Part shown: positions 62,879-64,000 of the stretch, one piece after another
Layout of the letters: every line of letters starts with the position of its first letter
Position numbering within the stretch: the first letter of the stretch is position 1
From: a bacterium
GTDB taxonomy: Bacteria; Elusimicrobiota; Elusimicrobia; UBA1565; UBA9628
DNA length: 64,000 nucleotides
Assembly (NCBI GenBank): GCA_021799485.1
Contig: JAJZAK010000006.1
Location: 1 to 64,000, forward strand
Direction of reading: 5' to 3'
The notes under the pieces: model-generated
What the model was told of the DNA's origin: nothing
Seen by the model: only the letters and a program-made list of their open reading frames with translations
Database searches by the model: none
Made by a program: the position numbers and the translations under genes

Positions 62879-64000
62879 ATGCCGCAACGCGGCGCCGGGT
62901 TGCGCCTCCCCGCGCCGCAGATTCCCAAGCCGCCTTTCGGCCGCAAGCGCCATCCCTTCTTCATGTACGGGATGATCCGTTCTCAAGGCGAGGCGATCCG
63001 GCGGACTTTGCGTCCCATCGTTTCGCTTGAGGACAGGCTGCCCGAGCCCCCGCCGCGCGGCAAGACGATCCTGACGGGGATGGGGACATCATTTCATGCC
63101 GCCCTCGCGGCGGCGCGGGCGTTCAACGCCGTGCTGGGAGGCGACCGCGAGGCTCAAGCCGTGGCGGCCTTCGACCTCTGGGAAAATCCCGGCCTCGTCT
63201 CGGGGGTTTCGCTTGCGATCGCTTATTCGGAGTCCGCAACCACATGGATGACGCTGAGAGCCCTGGAGGCGTTTCATGGCCGCCGGATTCCGTCGATCCT
63301 GATCACCGCGGCGAAATCGGCGCCGGCGGCCAGGCGGCTGGCTCGAGTCCTGCCGACAAGCGGGGCGCGCGAATCCTCCTGGACGCACACGGCCAGCATG
63401 ACGGCGGCTCTCGCCGCGAGCTATGCCCTGATCGCCCGATGGGCCGGCCGGGGAATCGCGGCGTTCGACCATCTCGCGCGGCTCCCCGTGGCTGTCGATG
63501 AGGCGGTGCGGGGTTTTGAGCGGCCGATGAAAGAGGCCGCGTCAGGTTTCCGGGGGGCGACCAAGGCCGTGCTGCTGGGGTCCTCTTTCGGAGAGCCGGT
63601 CGCCCGCGAGGGAGCCTTGAAGCTGCGCGAGGCGGCGGGTCTCGGCGTCGCCACATGCGGCATCGAGGAGTTTTTGCACGGCTTTCTCCCGTCGGTGGAC
63701 GCTCGGACCGTCGTGATGGCCGTCGCTGAGAGCCGCGCCCAACTCCTGCGCGCCCGTCAGGCCCTCGCCGCCGCGCGGCGGGTGCGGGCGCCAACCCTGC
63801 TCTTCGACGGGACGGGCGAGAGCGGACTCCGGGGGCCTCTGGAGCTCTCTTTGCCCGCCGTTTATGCGCCGTTTTCGGCGGCGGCGCACGTGGTTCCCTT
63901 TCAATGGCTTGCCTATTGGCTCGCCGTGGGCAAGGGGCGCAACCCGGACGTGATGGCGTTGGACCGCGGGCCGTACTTCGCGGCGCGCTCCTCCTTCGGG
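62879..64000 (+). CDS. SIS-domain sugar isomerase/aminotransferase-like protein (3' end outside window)
   Basis: 374 codons are visible and open to the window edge, so the 3' end is missing. The ATG directly follows the stop of the second A-type carrier (TAAATG). Two SIS domains are seen: GKTILTGMGTSFHAALAAARAF with AIAYSESATTWMTLRAL, and AVLLGSSFGEPVAREGALKLREAAGLGVATCGIEEFLHG. The second matches the GlmS isomerase domain, but the glutaminase domain is missing. It resembles AgaS- or FrlB-like enzymes acting on phosphosugars; the substrate is unknown. The true glmS is at 50448-52307. Confidence 0.82.
   Translation, partial: MPQRGAGLRLPAPQIPKPPFGRKRHPFFMYGMIRSQGEAIRRTLRPIVSLEDRLPEPPPRGKTILTGMGTSFHAALAAARAFNAVLGGDREAQAVAAFDLWENPGLVSGVSLAIAYSESATTWMTLRALEAFHGRRIPSILITAAKSAPAARRLARVLPTSGARESSWTHTASMTAALAASYALIARWAGRGIAAFDHLARLPVAVDEAVRGFERPMKEAASGFRGATKAVLLGSSFGEPVAREGALKLREAAGLGVATCGIEEFLHGFLPSVDARTVVMAVAESRAQLLRARQALAAARRVRAPTLLFDGTGESGLRGPLELSLPAVYAPFSAAAHVVPFQWLAYWLAVGKGRNPDVMALDRGPYFAARSSFG

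Overview
The window is a high-GC (visibly about two-thirds G+C) chromosomal segment of a diderm bacterium. The Gram-negative envelope is shown by an LptD-like outer-membrane assembly protein, an MsbA-type lipid exporter, a PorV-family beta-barrel, lipoproteins, and a giant secreted protein with a C-terminal FlgD-like Ig domain. This mix, together with the ECF sigma style and the EF-P loop type, fits an Elusimicrobiota-like lineage. That assignment is an inference from gene style only and has not been checked against any database.

Layout. (1) 1-5652: the 3' part of a giant secreted Gly-rich/Ig/NHL protein, translationally coupled to a PorV-family protein. (2) 5653-10330: an accessory island of visibly lower GC. 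It holds two unknown genes, a broken 3' remnant of a second PorV paralog, an alpha/beta hydrolase, a lipoprotein with a possible Trypco2-like domain, an IS transposase remnant, a small putative ribbon-helix-helix protein, a short DUF2924-like ORF and a strong palindrome. (3) 10396-15475: MsbA-type ABC exporter, then (minus strand) a five-gene overlapping operon: ECF sigma, anti-sigma, RadC-like protein, lipoprotein, RecB-like Fe-S nuclease. (4) 15559-20316: histidine kinase, fatty-acid desaturase, inositol monophosphatase, EF-P, RNase T2. (5) 20421-31531: a long minus-strand run of envelope and secreted proteins (thioredoxin fold, FIST, phospholipase D, an M48 protein with a mutated active site), hemerythrin, PEP synthase, thymidine kinase and two nucleotide-sugar enzymes. 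(6) 31721-38517: a large unknown secreted protein, LptD and an M13 peptidase. (7) 38505-43407: rpmE-prfA-prmC-murA-folC, a housekeeping run with overlapping starts and stops. (8) 43963-45939: a KimA-like permease. (9) 45889-56835: a long minus-strand housekeeping run hpt-ftsH-glmM-pdxJ-glmS-acpS-nnrD-thiL-tsaE-symporter, interrupted by a 265-bp fold-back element. (10) 56891-64000: a soluble REC-kinase-REC protein, ddl, a second ECF sigma/anti-sigma pair, a serine hydrolase, two A-type Fe-S carriers and a truncated SIS-domain protein.

Most notable: a fold-back (MITE-like) insertion lies exactly between thiL and tsaE. Deleting it with one copy of its 3-bp target duplication rebuilds an overlapping gene pair with a normal ATG for tsaE, and its arms now supply the thiL stop and an in-frame GTG for tsaE. 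Also notable are an M48-family protein with HEXXH changed to HQMAH, the accessory island whose unknown genes lie beside the remnant of a PorV paralog, and a heptanucleotide tandem repeat inside a lipoprotein signal peptide.
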